Assembly: GCF_003999195.1 (NCBI RefSeq)
Contig: NZ_RJVR01000112.1
Location: forward strand, 1 to 34,429
DNA from: Streptomyces soli
GTDB taxonomy: Bacteria; Actinomycetota; Actinomycetes; Streptomycetales; Streptomycetaceae
Direction: 5' to 3'
Length of the DNA stretch: 34,429 bases
Of the stretch, positions 7,233 through 16,533 are shown piece after piece. A program made the position numbers and the translations under genes. The notes under the pieces were generated by a model. The model was not told where the DNA came from, searched no databases, and worked only from the letters and a program-made list of their open reading frames with translations. Position 1 is the stretch's first letter. Each line of letters opens with the position of its first letter.

Positions 7233-7616
7233 ATGGCTGCAGACGAGGGAAGCGTGCGGGTCGACAGCTGGATCTGGTCCGTACGCCTCACGAAGACCCG
7301 TTCGCTGGCCGCCGCGGCCTGCCGCGCCGGGCACGTCCGCGTCAACGGGGAGCGCGTGAAGCCTGCGCACGCGGTCGCCCCTGGGGACGAAGTGCGGCTC
7401 TACCACGCGGGCCGCGAGCGGATCGTGGTCGTCAAGGTCCTCGTACGCAAGCGGGTCGGCCCGCCGGTCGCCGCCGAGGCCTACCTCGACAACAGCCCGC
7501 CGCCCCCGCCTCGCGAGGAGGCCGTGGTCGTCGCCCACCGCGACCGTGGCGCGGGTCGCCCGACGAAGCGCGAGCGCCGCGACCTGGAGCGGCTGCGGGG
7601 CCGCGCGGAGTCATAG
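7233..7616 (+). CDS. S4-domain RNA-binding protein (Hsp15/HslR-like)
   Basis: The 127-residue protein opens with an S4 fold: VRVDSWIWSVRLTKTRSLAA, then ACRAGHVRVNGERVKPAHAV and GDEVRLYHAGRERIVVVKVL. This matches the heat-shock protein Hsp15 family, which binds stalled 50S subunits carrying nascent-chain tRNA in E. coli. The tail (GAGRPTKRERRDLERLRGR) is strongly basic, as is usual for these proteins. ATG 7233 follows GGTCGGGAGC. The in-frame extension upstream to 7152 lacks conserved features. Bases 7010-7232 hold no recognisable gene. Confidence 0.88.
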   Translation: MAADEGSVRVDSWIWSVRLTKTRSLAAAACRAGHVRVNGERVKPAHAVAPGDEVRLYHAGRERIVVVKVLVRKRVGPPVAAEAYLDNSPPPPPREEAVVVAHRDRGAGRPTKRERRDLERLRGRAES

Positions 7617-7647
7617 ATCCGTCGGCAGAGGCTCTAGTCCTGCGCAG

Positions 7648-7737
7648 TGGCCCGAACAGCGCGGCCAGGCCGAGCGCCTCCTCGGCCTCACCTTGGACGG
7701 GCTGAGCACCGCCCACCAAGGGGCACCCGACGCGTAG
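7648..7737 (+). pseudogene. Possible C-terminal scrap of a TetR-family regulator
   Basis: The frame ending at TAG 7735-7737 reads QWPEQRGQAERLLGLTLDGL. This resembles the last helix of TetR-family repressors (AERLLALTLDGL). Nothing of the DNA-binding part is nearby, because the S4 gene ends 32 bases earlier. It is probably a deletion remnant, though the short length makes the call tentative. Confidence 0.35.
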
Positions 7738-7814
7738 CCGTGCGGGCGGGGCGGTGAGAGGGTGGTTACGGCAGCCGTATTTGCCCCGCTTTCTCCTGAT
7801 AGGTAGCGATCACG

Positions 7815-8210
7815 ATGGCTGAGCACCCGCACGCCGCACTCGTACGCAAGGGGTACGAGGCCATCTCGCGCGGTGACATGGACGCCGTGCGCGGACTGAT
7901 GACCGGGGACTGCACGCACCACGTGCCGGGCGACCACCCTCTGGCCGGTGACTACAAGGGCGTTGACAACGTCCTGCGCTTCTACGGGCTGCTCTTCGCG
8001 GAGACCGACGGCTCGATGCGCGTCGAGGTTCGCGACCTGTTCGTCGACGGGCGCGGGCATGTCGTCGCGGTCCACCACCAGACCGCCAGCCGGCGCGGCA
8101 GGACGATCGACAAGAACGCCTGCATCGTCTTCCGTGTCGTCGGCGACAAGATCACCGATCTGGACGAGTGCTCACCGGACCTCGACGAGGACAACGCCTT
8201 CTGGGCGTGA
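7815..8210 (+). CDS. SnoaL-like / nuclear transport factor 2-family protein
   Basis: The 131-residue product is a complete single NTF2-like cone fold. An N-terminal helix (ALVRKGYEAISRGDMDAVRGL) is followed by CTHHVPGDHPLAGDYKGVDNVLRFY, central strands with VVAVHHQTASRRGRTID, and a final strand KITDLDECSPDLDEDNAFWA. These proteins include small hydrolases, polyketide cyclases and stress-related proteins of unknown substrate. No catalytic set is certain here. ATG 7815 begins the conserved helix, and a complete protein of this length is normal for the family. It is a single gene, with the copper operon starting about 45 bases after its stop. Confidence 0.82.
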   Translation: MAEHPHAALVRKGYEAISRGDMDAVRGLMTGDCTHHVPGDHPLAGDYKGVDNVLRFYGLLFAETDGSMRVEVRDLFVDGRGHVVAVHHQTASRRGRTIDKNACIVFRVVGDKITDLDECSPDLDEDNAFWA

Positions 8211-8253
8211 CCCCGACCCGACGGCCCAGGCTTTGCGTGCCCACCCCTCGTAA

Positions 8254-8270
8254 ATACCCCTGGGGGGTAT
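8254..8270. promoter_or_regulatory. CsoR-type copper operator
   Basis: The palindrome ATACCCCTGGGGGGTAT matches the GC-tract dyad (ATACCCC...GGGGTAT) bound by the Cu(I)-released repressor CsoR in actinomycetes. It overlaps a -10-like TATACT (8268-8273) and lies 45 bases before copZ. csoR itself is not in the window. Confidence 0.85.
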
Positions 8271-8315
8271 ACTCTGGCATTATCGACAGGGAACCACACG
8301 CAAGGAGCGCACACG

Positions 8316-8527
8316 ATGACCGTCACCTACACCGTCTCCGGCATGAGCTGCGGCCATTGCGAGTCCGCGGTCACCAAGGAGGTCTCTGCCCTCCCCGGCG
8401 TGACGGATACCAGGGCGGACGCGCAGACCGGCCTGCTGACCGTCGCGTCCGAGCAGCCGCTGGACGACGAGGCCGTCCGGACCGCCGTCGACGAGGCGGG
8501 CTATGAGTTGGTCGGCAGGACTGTCTG

Positions 8528-8528
<1 letters not shown>
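8316..8528 (+). CDS. copZ: Copper chaperone CopZ (heavy-metal-associated domain)
   Basis: The 70-residue protein is a single HMA domain with ferredoxin-like fold. The metal-binding motif GMSCGHC (Cys12, Cys15) follows the first strand, and the end VDEAGYEL is the conserved last helix and strand. It binds Cu(I) in the cytosol and delivers it to the P-type ATPase encoded immediately downstream. Its stop overlaps the copA start (TGATG at 8526-8530), indicating translational coupling. The CsoR-type operator upstream implies induction by excess copper. ATG 8316 lies after AAGGAGC, a good ribosome site. Confidence 0.93.
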
Positions 8529-10762
<2,234 letters not shown>

Positions 10763-10815
10763 TTGGGGCGTGCGCCCGGTGCGCCGTCCGCGCTTCCTCC
10801 CTTTTGCGCCTCTCG

Positions 10816-10956
10816 CGCCGCTTCGCGGACGGGGACCCCGGCGCGGAGGCCGCTGCCGTGATCGGGGCGGCGGCCGCCCGGCTGAGCGGCTGGCTGGGGG
10901 ACGTACGGGTCACGCCCCGCTTCCGTACGCCGCTGGAGCGCGAGCTCTCGGCCTGA
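10816..10956 (+). pseudogene. C-terminal remnant, probably a winged-helix DNA-binding-domain protein
   Basis: After copA an open stretch reads RRFADGDPGAEAAAVIGAAA, then RLSGWLGDVRVTPRFRTPLE and a TGA at 10954-10956. The closing WLGDVRVTPRFRTPL pattern resembles the C-terminus of actinobacterial winged-helix DNA-binding-domain proteins. It has no start and no N-terminal part; upstream bases belong to copA. It therefore looks like the 3' end of a gene replaced by the copper operon. The family call is from memory and tentative. Confidence 0.4.
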
Positions 10957-10967
10957 ACGCGGACCGG

Positions 10968-11004
10968 GACCGGCTGTCCCATCGCACCTGTGGGACAGCC
11001 GGTC
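10968..11004. terminator. Bidirectional terminator between convergent genes
   Basis: A 14-bp perfect stem (GACCGGCTGTCCCA, 10968-10981, with 10991-11004) and a nine-base loop lie between the copA-side transcript and the convergent carboxypeptidase gene. Confidence 0.8.
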
Positions 11005-11012
11005 GGAACGGC

Positions 11013-12980
11013 CTACGAGATCCGGGTCAGCTTCGTGTCGAAGCCCGGCTCGGCCAGGTCGGACTGGAGGGCGACCGGGACCTTGACCTCACTGCTGCCG
11101 TTGCCGACGGTGAGGGTGCCCACGGTGGTGCCGGACGTGGCCTTGTGCGGGATGCCGGAGGTGTCGGCGGCGAGCGAGATGCCGACCTTGAGCCCGGACC
11201 ACCCGGCGGCGGTCACGTCCTTGGTGGTGACGACGGCGGTGTGGCCGCCGAGTCCGTCGTCCACGTAACCGACGACCTCGCCCTTCTTGATGATCGTGTC
11301 GGCCTTCAGCGCGCCCTGGGTGGCCCGAATCAGATCCTGGCTCTTGTTGAGCACGGTGGTGATGATCGGCGACACGTACTGGCCCAGCGTGGCGCCGATG
11401 ATGAGCCGCTCGGTGCCGCCCACCTTCTTCGTGGCGGCGAAGAGCAGGTTGCCACCGGCCTTGGTGCTGGTGCCGGTCTTGATGCCGACCACGCCGTTGT
11501 AGCCCGCGAGCTGGTTCCAGTTCTTGTGCTTGGTGCCGGCGCTGTCGGTGTACTCGATCTTGGTGGCGATCTCCTGGAAGACCGCGCTGCTCTGCATGGC
11601 CTTCCTGCCCAGCTTGACCTGGTCCCTTGCCGTACTGACCGTGGTGGCCTGCAGACCGCTGGGGTCGGTGTACGTCGTGTTGGTCATGCCGAGTTCCTTG
11701 GCGGCCGCGTTCATCTTCGCGACGAACGCCGACTCCGAGCCGGCATCCCAGCGGGCGAGCAGCCGCGCGACGTTGTTCGCCGACGCGAGCAGCACGGCCT
11801 CCAGGGCCTCGTACTCGGTGAGTTGCTGCCCCTGCGTGACCTTCACGACGGACTCGGATCCGGCCAGACCGCTCTTGTACTGGTCGGCCGCCTTCTGGTC
11901 GACAGTGATGGTCTCGCCCTTGGCGCCGGTCTTGATCGGGTGGTCGCGGAGGATGACGTACGCCGTCATGACCTTGGCGACGCTCGCGATCGGGACCGGC
12001 TTCTCCTGGCCGTACGACCCGAGCGTGCCCATCCCCTCGACCTCGACGACGGCCTGACCCTCCGTCGGCCAGGGCAGCGAGGGCGTGCTGCCGCTGAAGG
12101 TGTAGGCCGAGGCGGCGGTGAGCTTCAGCTGCGGGTCGGGCAGCGGGCGCACTGCCTGGACCGCGCCGAAGACGATGACCAGGAGCAGCACCAGCGGCGT
12201 CCAGATCTTGAACCGCCGCGCCACGGTCCGCAGCGGAGTCTCCGGCGGCGGGGGCGTGTTGGTGAGCTCGGCGAGCAGCTTCAGCGACTCCTCGGGGGTG
12301 GGCGGCAGCGGCATCTGCTTCGTACTCTCGCGAGGCGCGCTCGGCGTCTCGTCGGTCACCAGAGGTACGAAGGTGCCCACCGGCCCGGCCGGCCCGGTCG
12401 GCGGCTTAGGCGGAAGAGGCTTGGGCGTGACCGGCTTCGTCGTGATGGGCGTGGCCGACAGCGGCGTGACCGGCTTGGCCTCGGGCAGGGCGATGCTCGC
12501 CCGCATCTCCGCAACCGTGTTGGCCGCCAGTACGAGGGTGCCCTCACGCGGCTGCGGCTCGGCCTCGGGAGCCTCGGGTTTGCCCTCGGCTGCCTCGGGC
12601 TTGTCCTCGGCCGCCTCGCCCGGCGCTTCGTCCGCCGCCTCATCCGCCGTCTCCTCGGCGGTTTCCTCCGCCGCCGCGGCTTCGGATTCCGATACGGATT
12701 CCGCTTCGGAATCCGTATCGCCGCCGGACTCCTTGTCCGCCTCGGTTACGTCATCCGTCGCATCCGAAGTACGCCCCTCGCCCCGCGCCTTCGGGTCGGC
12801 GGGGGCCTCGGCGTCAAGATCTTCACGATCTGTTACCGAATCGTTATTCACGGCCCCGGAGGAACCTTCCGCCTCTTCCGCCCCACGGAATGCGGCGAGC
12901 CTCGGATCCTCCGTCCTGCGCTCGGTCGCCTCCCCCGACGACTCCTGCTGCTCCGCCCTGCCGGGGGACTCGCCCGCCAC
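11013..12980 (-). CDS. D-alanyl-D-alanine carboxypeptidase (PBP5-type) with long acidic cytoplasmic tail
   Basis: The 655-residue enzyme has three parts. Residues 1-255 are disordered: acidic runs of Glu, Asp, Ala and Ser, then Pro/Lys-rich linkers. One membrane helix follows at about 260-277 (WTPLVLLLVIVFGAV). The extracellular S11 carboxypeptidase domain has Ser333 and Lys336 in SVAK, SANN from residue 400 and KTGT from residue 501. A C-terminal beta domain resembles the PBP5 tail. It trims the terminal D-Ala of peptidoglycan stem peptides. GTG 12980 is chosen because GGAGGAGGT ends four bases before it; the longer frame from 12995 would begin inside that ribosome site. The tail makes it about twice the length of simple DacA proteins. 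Confidence 0.9.
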   Translation of the reverse strand: MAGESPGRAEQQESSGEATERRTEDPRLAAFRGAEEAEGSSGAVNNDSVTDREDLDAEAPADPKARGEGRTSDATDDVTEADKESGGDTDSEAESVSESEAAAAEETAEETADEAADEAPGEAAEDKPEAAEGKPEAPEAEPQPREGTLVLAANTVAEMRASIALPEAKPVTPLSATPITTKPVTPKPLPPKPPTGPAGPVGTFVPLVTDETPSAPRESTKQMPLPPTPEESLKLLAELTNTPPPPETPLRTVARRFKIWTPLVLLLVIVFGAVQAVRPLPDPQLKLTAASAYTFSGSTPSLPWPTEGQAVVEVEGMGTLGSYGQEKPVPIASVAKVMTAYVILRDHPIKTGAKGETITVDQKAADQYKSGLAGSESVVKVTQGQQLTEYEALEAVLLASANNVARLLARWDAGSESAFVAKMNAAAKELGMTNTTYTDPSGLQATTVSTARDQVKLGRKAMQSSAVFQEIATKIEYTDSAGTKHKNWNQLAGYNGVVGIKTGTSTKAGGNLLFAATKKVGGTERLIIGATLGQYVSPIITTVLNKSQDLIRATQGALKADTIIKKGEVVGYVDDGLGGHTAVVTTKDVTAAGWSGLKVGISLAADTSGIPHKATSGTTVGTLTVGNGSSEVKVPVALQSDLAEPGFDTKLTRIS

Positions 12981-13231
12981 GCAGACCTCCTCCACACGTC
13001 AGGCGGGCCGTCTCCGCGACGGCCCGCTCCACCCATACACCAGTGTCCAGCCCCGGACTGAGAAGCCTCTGAGAGACCCGCCGGAACCTCTGCGATGTGT
13101 CCACGACACCCCCGCCCGGGGGGGGAGACGAGAACGACATATGAGTCGGTTCCCGCACGAACGGGCAAGGCGCTCTCGACAGGTTGCTGTGAGAGGCGTC
13201 ACCCTGTCTTCATCCACGCGGGGAGGCATGG

Positions 13232-13930
13232 ATGGGCAGGAGCCGCAGAAGTATTCCGGAGGAGCTACTGCTTCTCGCCTTGGACCCGACCACGGGCACC
13301 ACGGCGCAGCCGCAGTCGCTCGACCTAGGCCTTGCCGGGGCGCAGCTAGTGGAGCTGGCTCTGGCAGGGCGAATAGCCCCTGATGGGGATCGTATCGCCG
13401 TGGTGCACCCACGGCCGACAGGAGATCCGACCCTGGACTCCGCGCTCGAACTGCTGCGGCGACGCGGCAGCCCCGTGCGTGCCGTCCACTGGATCGGCGG
13501 ACCCCGCCTGGGGCTCCGTCAGACGTATCTCGCGCATCTCGAACGGTGCGGCATGGTGCATGCCGTGGCGGGGCAGATGTGCGGGGTGCTGCCGACCACT
13601 CGCTATCAGGCGACCGACAGCGAAGTCAGCCGGGAGATCAGGGCCCGGCTGGACAACGCGATCCGCACCGGCGTTCCGCCGGACCCGCGGACCGCGGCGC
13701 TGGCCGCGCTCGCCCATGCCGTGGGGCTCGGCAAGCACCTTTATCCGGGTAACGAAGGCCGGTCCTCGCGATCGCGCCTGCGGGATCTCATCCGTTACGA
13801 CCCCCTGGGCGGCCTCGTCGCGCACGCGGTCATGGACGTACAGAACGGCGTCGCCGCACAGCCGAAGCGAGCGCCCGCACAGGGGCGACCCTCGGCGGGG
13901 CACGGGATGGCCCGGGCCGGCGTCCGATGA
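13232..13930 (+). CDS. GPP34-family phosphoprotein
   Basis: The 232-residue product matches the GPP34 (Golgi phosphoprotein 3) family, which is widespread in Streptomyces. It starts with SIPEELLLLALDPTTG, the characteristic opening helix. GLAGAQLVELALAGRI follows, and after a helical middle come ALAALAHAVGLGKHLYP and LRDLIRYDPLGGLVAHAVMD. In eukaryotes the family binds phosphatidylinositol-4-phosphate; the bacterial role is unknown. ATG 13232 is preferred, with GGGAGG six bases upstream. The gene is divergent from the carboxypeptidase and ends before a clear terminator. Confidence 0.88.
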   Translation: MGRSRRSIPEELLLLALDPTTGTTAQPQSLDLGLAGAQLVELALAGRIAPDGDRIAVVHPRPTGDPTLDSALELLRRRGSPVRAVHWIGGPRLGLRQTYLAHLERCGMVHAVAGQMCGVLPTTRYQATDSEVSREIRARLDNAIRTGVPPDPRTAALAALAHAVGLGKHLYPGNEGRSSRSRLRDLIRYDPLGGLVAHAVMDVQNGVAAQPKRAPAQGRPSAGHGMARAGVR

Positions 13931-14047
13931 GCGAGAAGAGCAGTAGGCAGCACAGCAGTAGGCGATAACTGGACGGACCGGTATCCGGAGGCAGGGCCCG
14001 GACACCGACACCGCACCGTCCTCAGCGACCCGGTCACGGGAGCCGCT

Positions 14048-14098
14048 GCGATGCGCGGGGCATGGGCCGGCACCACCGGTCCGTGCCCTGCGCATCGC
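14048..14098 (+). terminator. Intrinsic terminator after the GPP34 gene
   Basis: A 23-base imperfect stem (14048-14070 with 14076-14098, three mismatch or wobble positions) and a five-base loop are followed by TGTTTTG. Confidence 0.75.
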
Positions 14099-14256
14099 TG
14101 TTTTGCGCGCCCCGGAAGGCCTCCGCATGGCCGGGAAGGCCCGGGAAAGGTCGACCATACGACCATTTCCCAGCGGGCTGATGACCGGTAGTGGCAGGCT
14201 GCTGACAAGCAGTACTCAGCAGTGCAGAAACCATTCATACCGGAGGTGCACATCCC

Positions 14257-15114
14257 GTGGCCGCCAACGTCAACCCCACCGTCAGGCGACGCCGTCTCGG
14301 AGCCGAACTGCGCAAGTTGCGCGAGTTGAAAGGCCTCACGGCGGAAGCGGTCGCGGCAGAACTGCTCGTCTCCCAGTCCAAGATCAGCCGACTGGAGAAC
14401 GGCCGCCGCAGCATCAGCCAGCGCGACGTCCGCGACCTGTGCGGGGTCTACGGGGTCGACGATCCCCACATGGTCGAGTCACTGATGAACATGGCTCGGG
14501 AGTCCCGCCAGCAGGGCTGGTGGCACGCCTTCGGGGACGTGCCCTACAGCGTCTACATCGGCCTGGAGATGGAAGCGGCGTCGCTGCGGACGTACGAGTC
14601 GCTGATCGTGCCCGGCCTGTTGCAGACCCGCACCTACGCGGAGGCCGTCATCTTCGGCATGGGCCCCGAGGCGACCCCGGCCGAGATCCAGAAGCGCGTC
14701 GACGTACGGCTCAAGCGCCAGGAGCGCGTGACCGACCCGGAGTTGCCCCTGCGGCTGTGGGTGGTGGTCGACGAGTCGGCGCTGCGCCGCGAGGTGGGCG
14801 GCTCGCAGGTGATGTACGAACAGCTGGAGCACCTGGCGGACATGAGCACGCTGCCGCACATCACCGTCCAGGTCCTGCCGCACGACGTCGGCGCCCACCC
14901 GGGCATGTACGGGGCCTTCGCCGTCCTGGAGTTCGAGGACAGCGCGGACTCGTCCGTGGTGTACCTGGAGGGCGTGACGAGCGACCTCTACCTGGAGAAG
15001 CACACCGATGTGCAGAAGTACGCGATGATGTACGAGCACCTTCGCGCCCAGGCCCTGAACCCCGAGAAGTCGAGGGAGTTCGTCCTGGACGTCGCGAAGG
15101 AATACGCGCCCTGA
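14257..15114 (+). CDS. XRE-type HTH regulator with DUF5753 domain
   Basis: The 285-residue protein starts with a Cro/CI helix-turn-helix (LRKLRELKGLTAEAVAAELL, then VSQSKISRLENGRRSIS, about residues 17-60). Residues ~95-275 carry the DUF5753 ligand or partner domain: ESLIVPGLLQTRTYAEAVI, LPHITVQVLPHDVGAHPGM and SSVVYLEGVTSDLYLEK. Streptomyces has dozens of such WhiJ-like regulators, typically paired with a DUF397 protein, that control development and antibiotic production. The DUF397 gene follows at 15301, so this is such a pair. GTG 14257 follows GGAGGTGC with wide spacing. Whether it is a repressor is inferred from the WhiJ precedent. Confidence 0.92.
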   Translation: MAANVNPTVRRRRLGAELRKLRELKGLTAEAVAAELLVSQSKISRLENGRRSISQRDVRDLCGVYGVDDPHMVESLMNMARESRQQGWWHAFGDVPYSVYIGLEMEAASLRTYESLIVPGLLQTRTYAEAVIFGMGPEATPAEIQKRVDVRLKRQERVTDPELPLRLWVVVDESALRREVGGSQVMYEQLEHLADMSTLPHITVQVLPHDVGAHPGMYGAFAVLEFEDSADSSVVYLEGVTSDLYLEKHTDVQKYAMMYEHLRAQALNPEKSREFVLDVAKEYAP

Positions 15115-15300
15115 GGCGACTCGCCGCAAGGCGAGGCGGAAAGGTACACCTGCCACCCTCTCCGTGGAAGACGCAAATGGAATATGCCATCCGGTCGAGT
15201 GACGACCCCTCTTCAGACAGTGATGTTGTCGCGTAGCGTCGAGACGTGCCCTACCTCACAGGCACACCGCAGCACGTCTCACACGATCGGAGCAACGATC

Positions 15301-15507
15301 ATGCATCGGGAAGACACGGCCCTCTCATGGCGGAAGTCCTCGTATTCGGGGAACAACGGCGCGTGCGTTGAAATCGCCCTCCCGGACACCCAGACCATTG
15401 CCGTACGCGACTCCAAGGACCCGGCCGGGCCGACCTTGAGCTTCTCGTCACGCGGCTGGTCGGCCTTCGTGGCCGAGGTCGGCCAGGGGGCCTTCGACCG
15501 TCCGTAA
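15301..15507 (+). CDS. DUF397 domain protein, partner of the upstream XRE regulator
   Basis: The 68-residue product is a complete DUF397 domain: LSWRKSSYSGNNGACVEIAL, then IAVRDSKDPAGPTLSFS and WSAFVAEV. In Streptomyces such proteins sit next to XRE/DUF5753 regulators and are thought to modulate their DNA binding, as in the whiJ locus. ATG 15301 is chosen because it starts the conserved segment and has GGAGC nine bases upstream. The longer frame from 15184 is not conserved in character. The 190-base gap from the regulator may hold its own promoter. Confidence 0.92.
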   Translation: MHREDTALSWRKSSYSGNNGACVEIALPDTQTIAVRDSKDPAGPTLSFSSRGWSAFVAEVGQGAFDRP

Positions 15508-15588
15508 AATCCGCAGCAACCGAGGCAGCACCTGTGCCAAGCCCTCTCGACCGGCTCGCCGTCCTGGCCGAGGGGGCTCGTTGTTGCC

Positions 15589-16431
15589 TCAGCGCAGTTG
15601 ATCGACGTACGTGTCCGTGCCCGGGATCGTCGGGATGAAGGGCGCCACCACCTCGACCCGGCCCAGATGGGCCGCGGCGACCGCCTCGTCCGGGCCCGTG
15701 AAGTGCTCCTCCCACACTTCTCGCGGGTCCCGTTGCAGGAACCAGAGCAGGGCGAGCCGGGTGTCGGTGCCCTCGACCTGCTTGACGTACGACATGCGGT
15801 CCAGTGGCAGCGGGGTGGGCATAAAGACGGTGACCATGGCGACGGGCGAGCCTCCGGCCAGCCGCTTGGGAAGGTGCCGGGCGCGCAGCCACTCCAGCAA
15901 CTCCGCCCGCTGCCCGGCCGATTCGGCGTCGACGACCTGGACGACGAGCCCGGCGTAGGGGTGGTCGAGGGCGTGAATGTCGCGGGGCCCCGCGGCGCCG
16001 TCGCGGTAGACGGTGGTGGTGTGGTCCTGGAAGGCCGTGAAGACGTGAGTGCGGGCGTGGTGGACGCGGGCCTCGCGGTTGAGGCGCTTGTTGATCCGGA
16101 CGGTCCACTTCATGTGGTCCGCGTAGCGGCCGACGGTGATCCAGTAGACGGTGAGATAGCAGCCGGCGGTGACCGGCTGGGCCACAGCGGACTTCTCCGG
16201 GTAGCGGAGCTGTTGCAGCTCGCGGGTCGCGACCCAGCGGCGTTCGGCGTAGAGCCAGGGCATGGCCATGGCGCCGGCGATGAAGTGATCGTCCTCGTAC
16301 CAGCGGTTGTACGCGTACTCGTGGCCCGGGTGGGGCTCGACCATGGTGATCAGCGCGTGCCCGAACCGGGGCTCGTACGGGCCGACAGCGGCCAGCCCGG
16401 CATAGCTCTCGCTGCGCGTATCGTCTGTCAT
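15589..16431 (-). CDS. Dimeric alpha-beta barrel (EthD-like) protein, function unknown
   Basis: The 280-residue protein appears to contain two ferredoxin-like repeats. The first opens FGHALITMVEPHPGHEYAYN, then RWYEDDHFIAGAMAMPWLYA, typical of dimeric alpha-beta barrel proteins where WY..DH lines the active site. The second half has YAGLVVQVVDAESAGQRAEL and GSPVAMVTVFMPTPL. Such proteins include EthD-type and monooxygenase-like enzymes, but I cannot name a reaction. There is no signal peptide. ATG 16431 has only a weak ribosome site and may be read from a near-leaderless transcript. It is divergent from the aminotransferase, with palindromes in between that could control both. Confidence 0.7.
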   Translation of the reverse strand: MTDDTRSESYAGLAAVGPYEPRFGHALITMVEPHPGHEYAYNRWYEDDHFIAGAMAMPWLYAERRWVATRELQQLRYPEKSAVAQPVTAGCYLTVYWITVGRYADHMKWTVRINKRLNREARVHHARTHVFTAFQDHTTTVYRDGAAGPRDIHALDHPYAGLVVQVVDAESAGQRAELLEWLRARHLPKRLAGGSPVAMVTVFMPTPLPLDRMSYVKQVEGTDTRLALLWFLQRDPREVWEEHFTGPDEAVAAAHLGRVEVVAPFIPTIPGTDTYVDQLR

Positions 16432-16450
16432 ACCTACGGTTAAGCTGACT

Positions 16451-16480
16451 GGCTGTCAGATTTGGAAGAGTGTGACAGCC
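16451..16480. promoter_or_regulatory. Inverted repeat GGCTGTCA-N14-TGACAGCC
   Basis: A perfect 8-bp dyad (16451-16458 with 16473-16480) with a 14-base spacer lies in the divergent intergenic region, 20 bases from the ATG of the minus-strand gene. It is a candidate repressor site. Confidence 0.5.
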
Positions 16481-16492
16481 CCGGCGAGCTAG

Positions 16493-16509
16493 ATGTAGCT
16501 TACATGTAA
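16493..16509. promoter_or_regulatory. Overlapping AT-rich palindromes before the aminotransferase
   Basis: ATGTA-GCT-TACAT (16493-16505) overlaps the perfect palindrome TTACATGTAA (16500-16509), 25 bases before ATG 16534. This AT-rich stretch in a GC-rich genome suggests a regulator site at the promoter. Confidence 0.5.
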
Positions 16510-16533
16510 TTCCGTGCAGTGAAGGAGTCAGTC

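Noticed and set aside
10770..13061. Plus-strand open frame of 763 codons opposite the carboxypeptidase
   Set aside because: The minus strand has SVAK, SANN and KTGT motifs. The plus strand shows only Arg/Gly-rich shadow sequence.
13346..14158. Minus-strand open frame opposite the GPP34 gene
   Set aside because: The plus-strand frame has recognisable GPP34 segments and a proper ribosome site.
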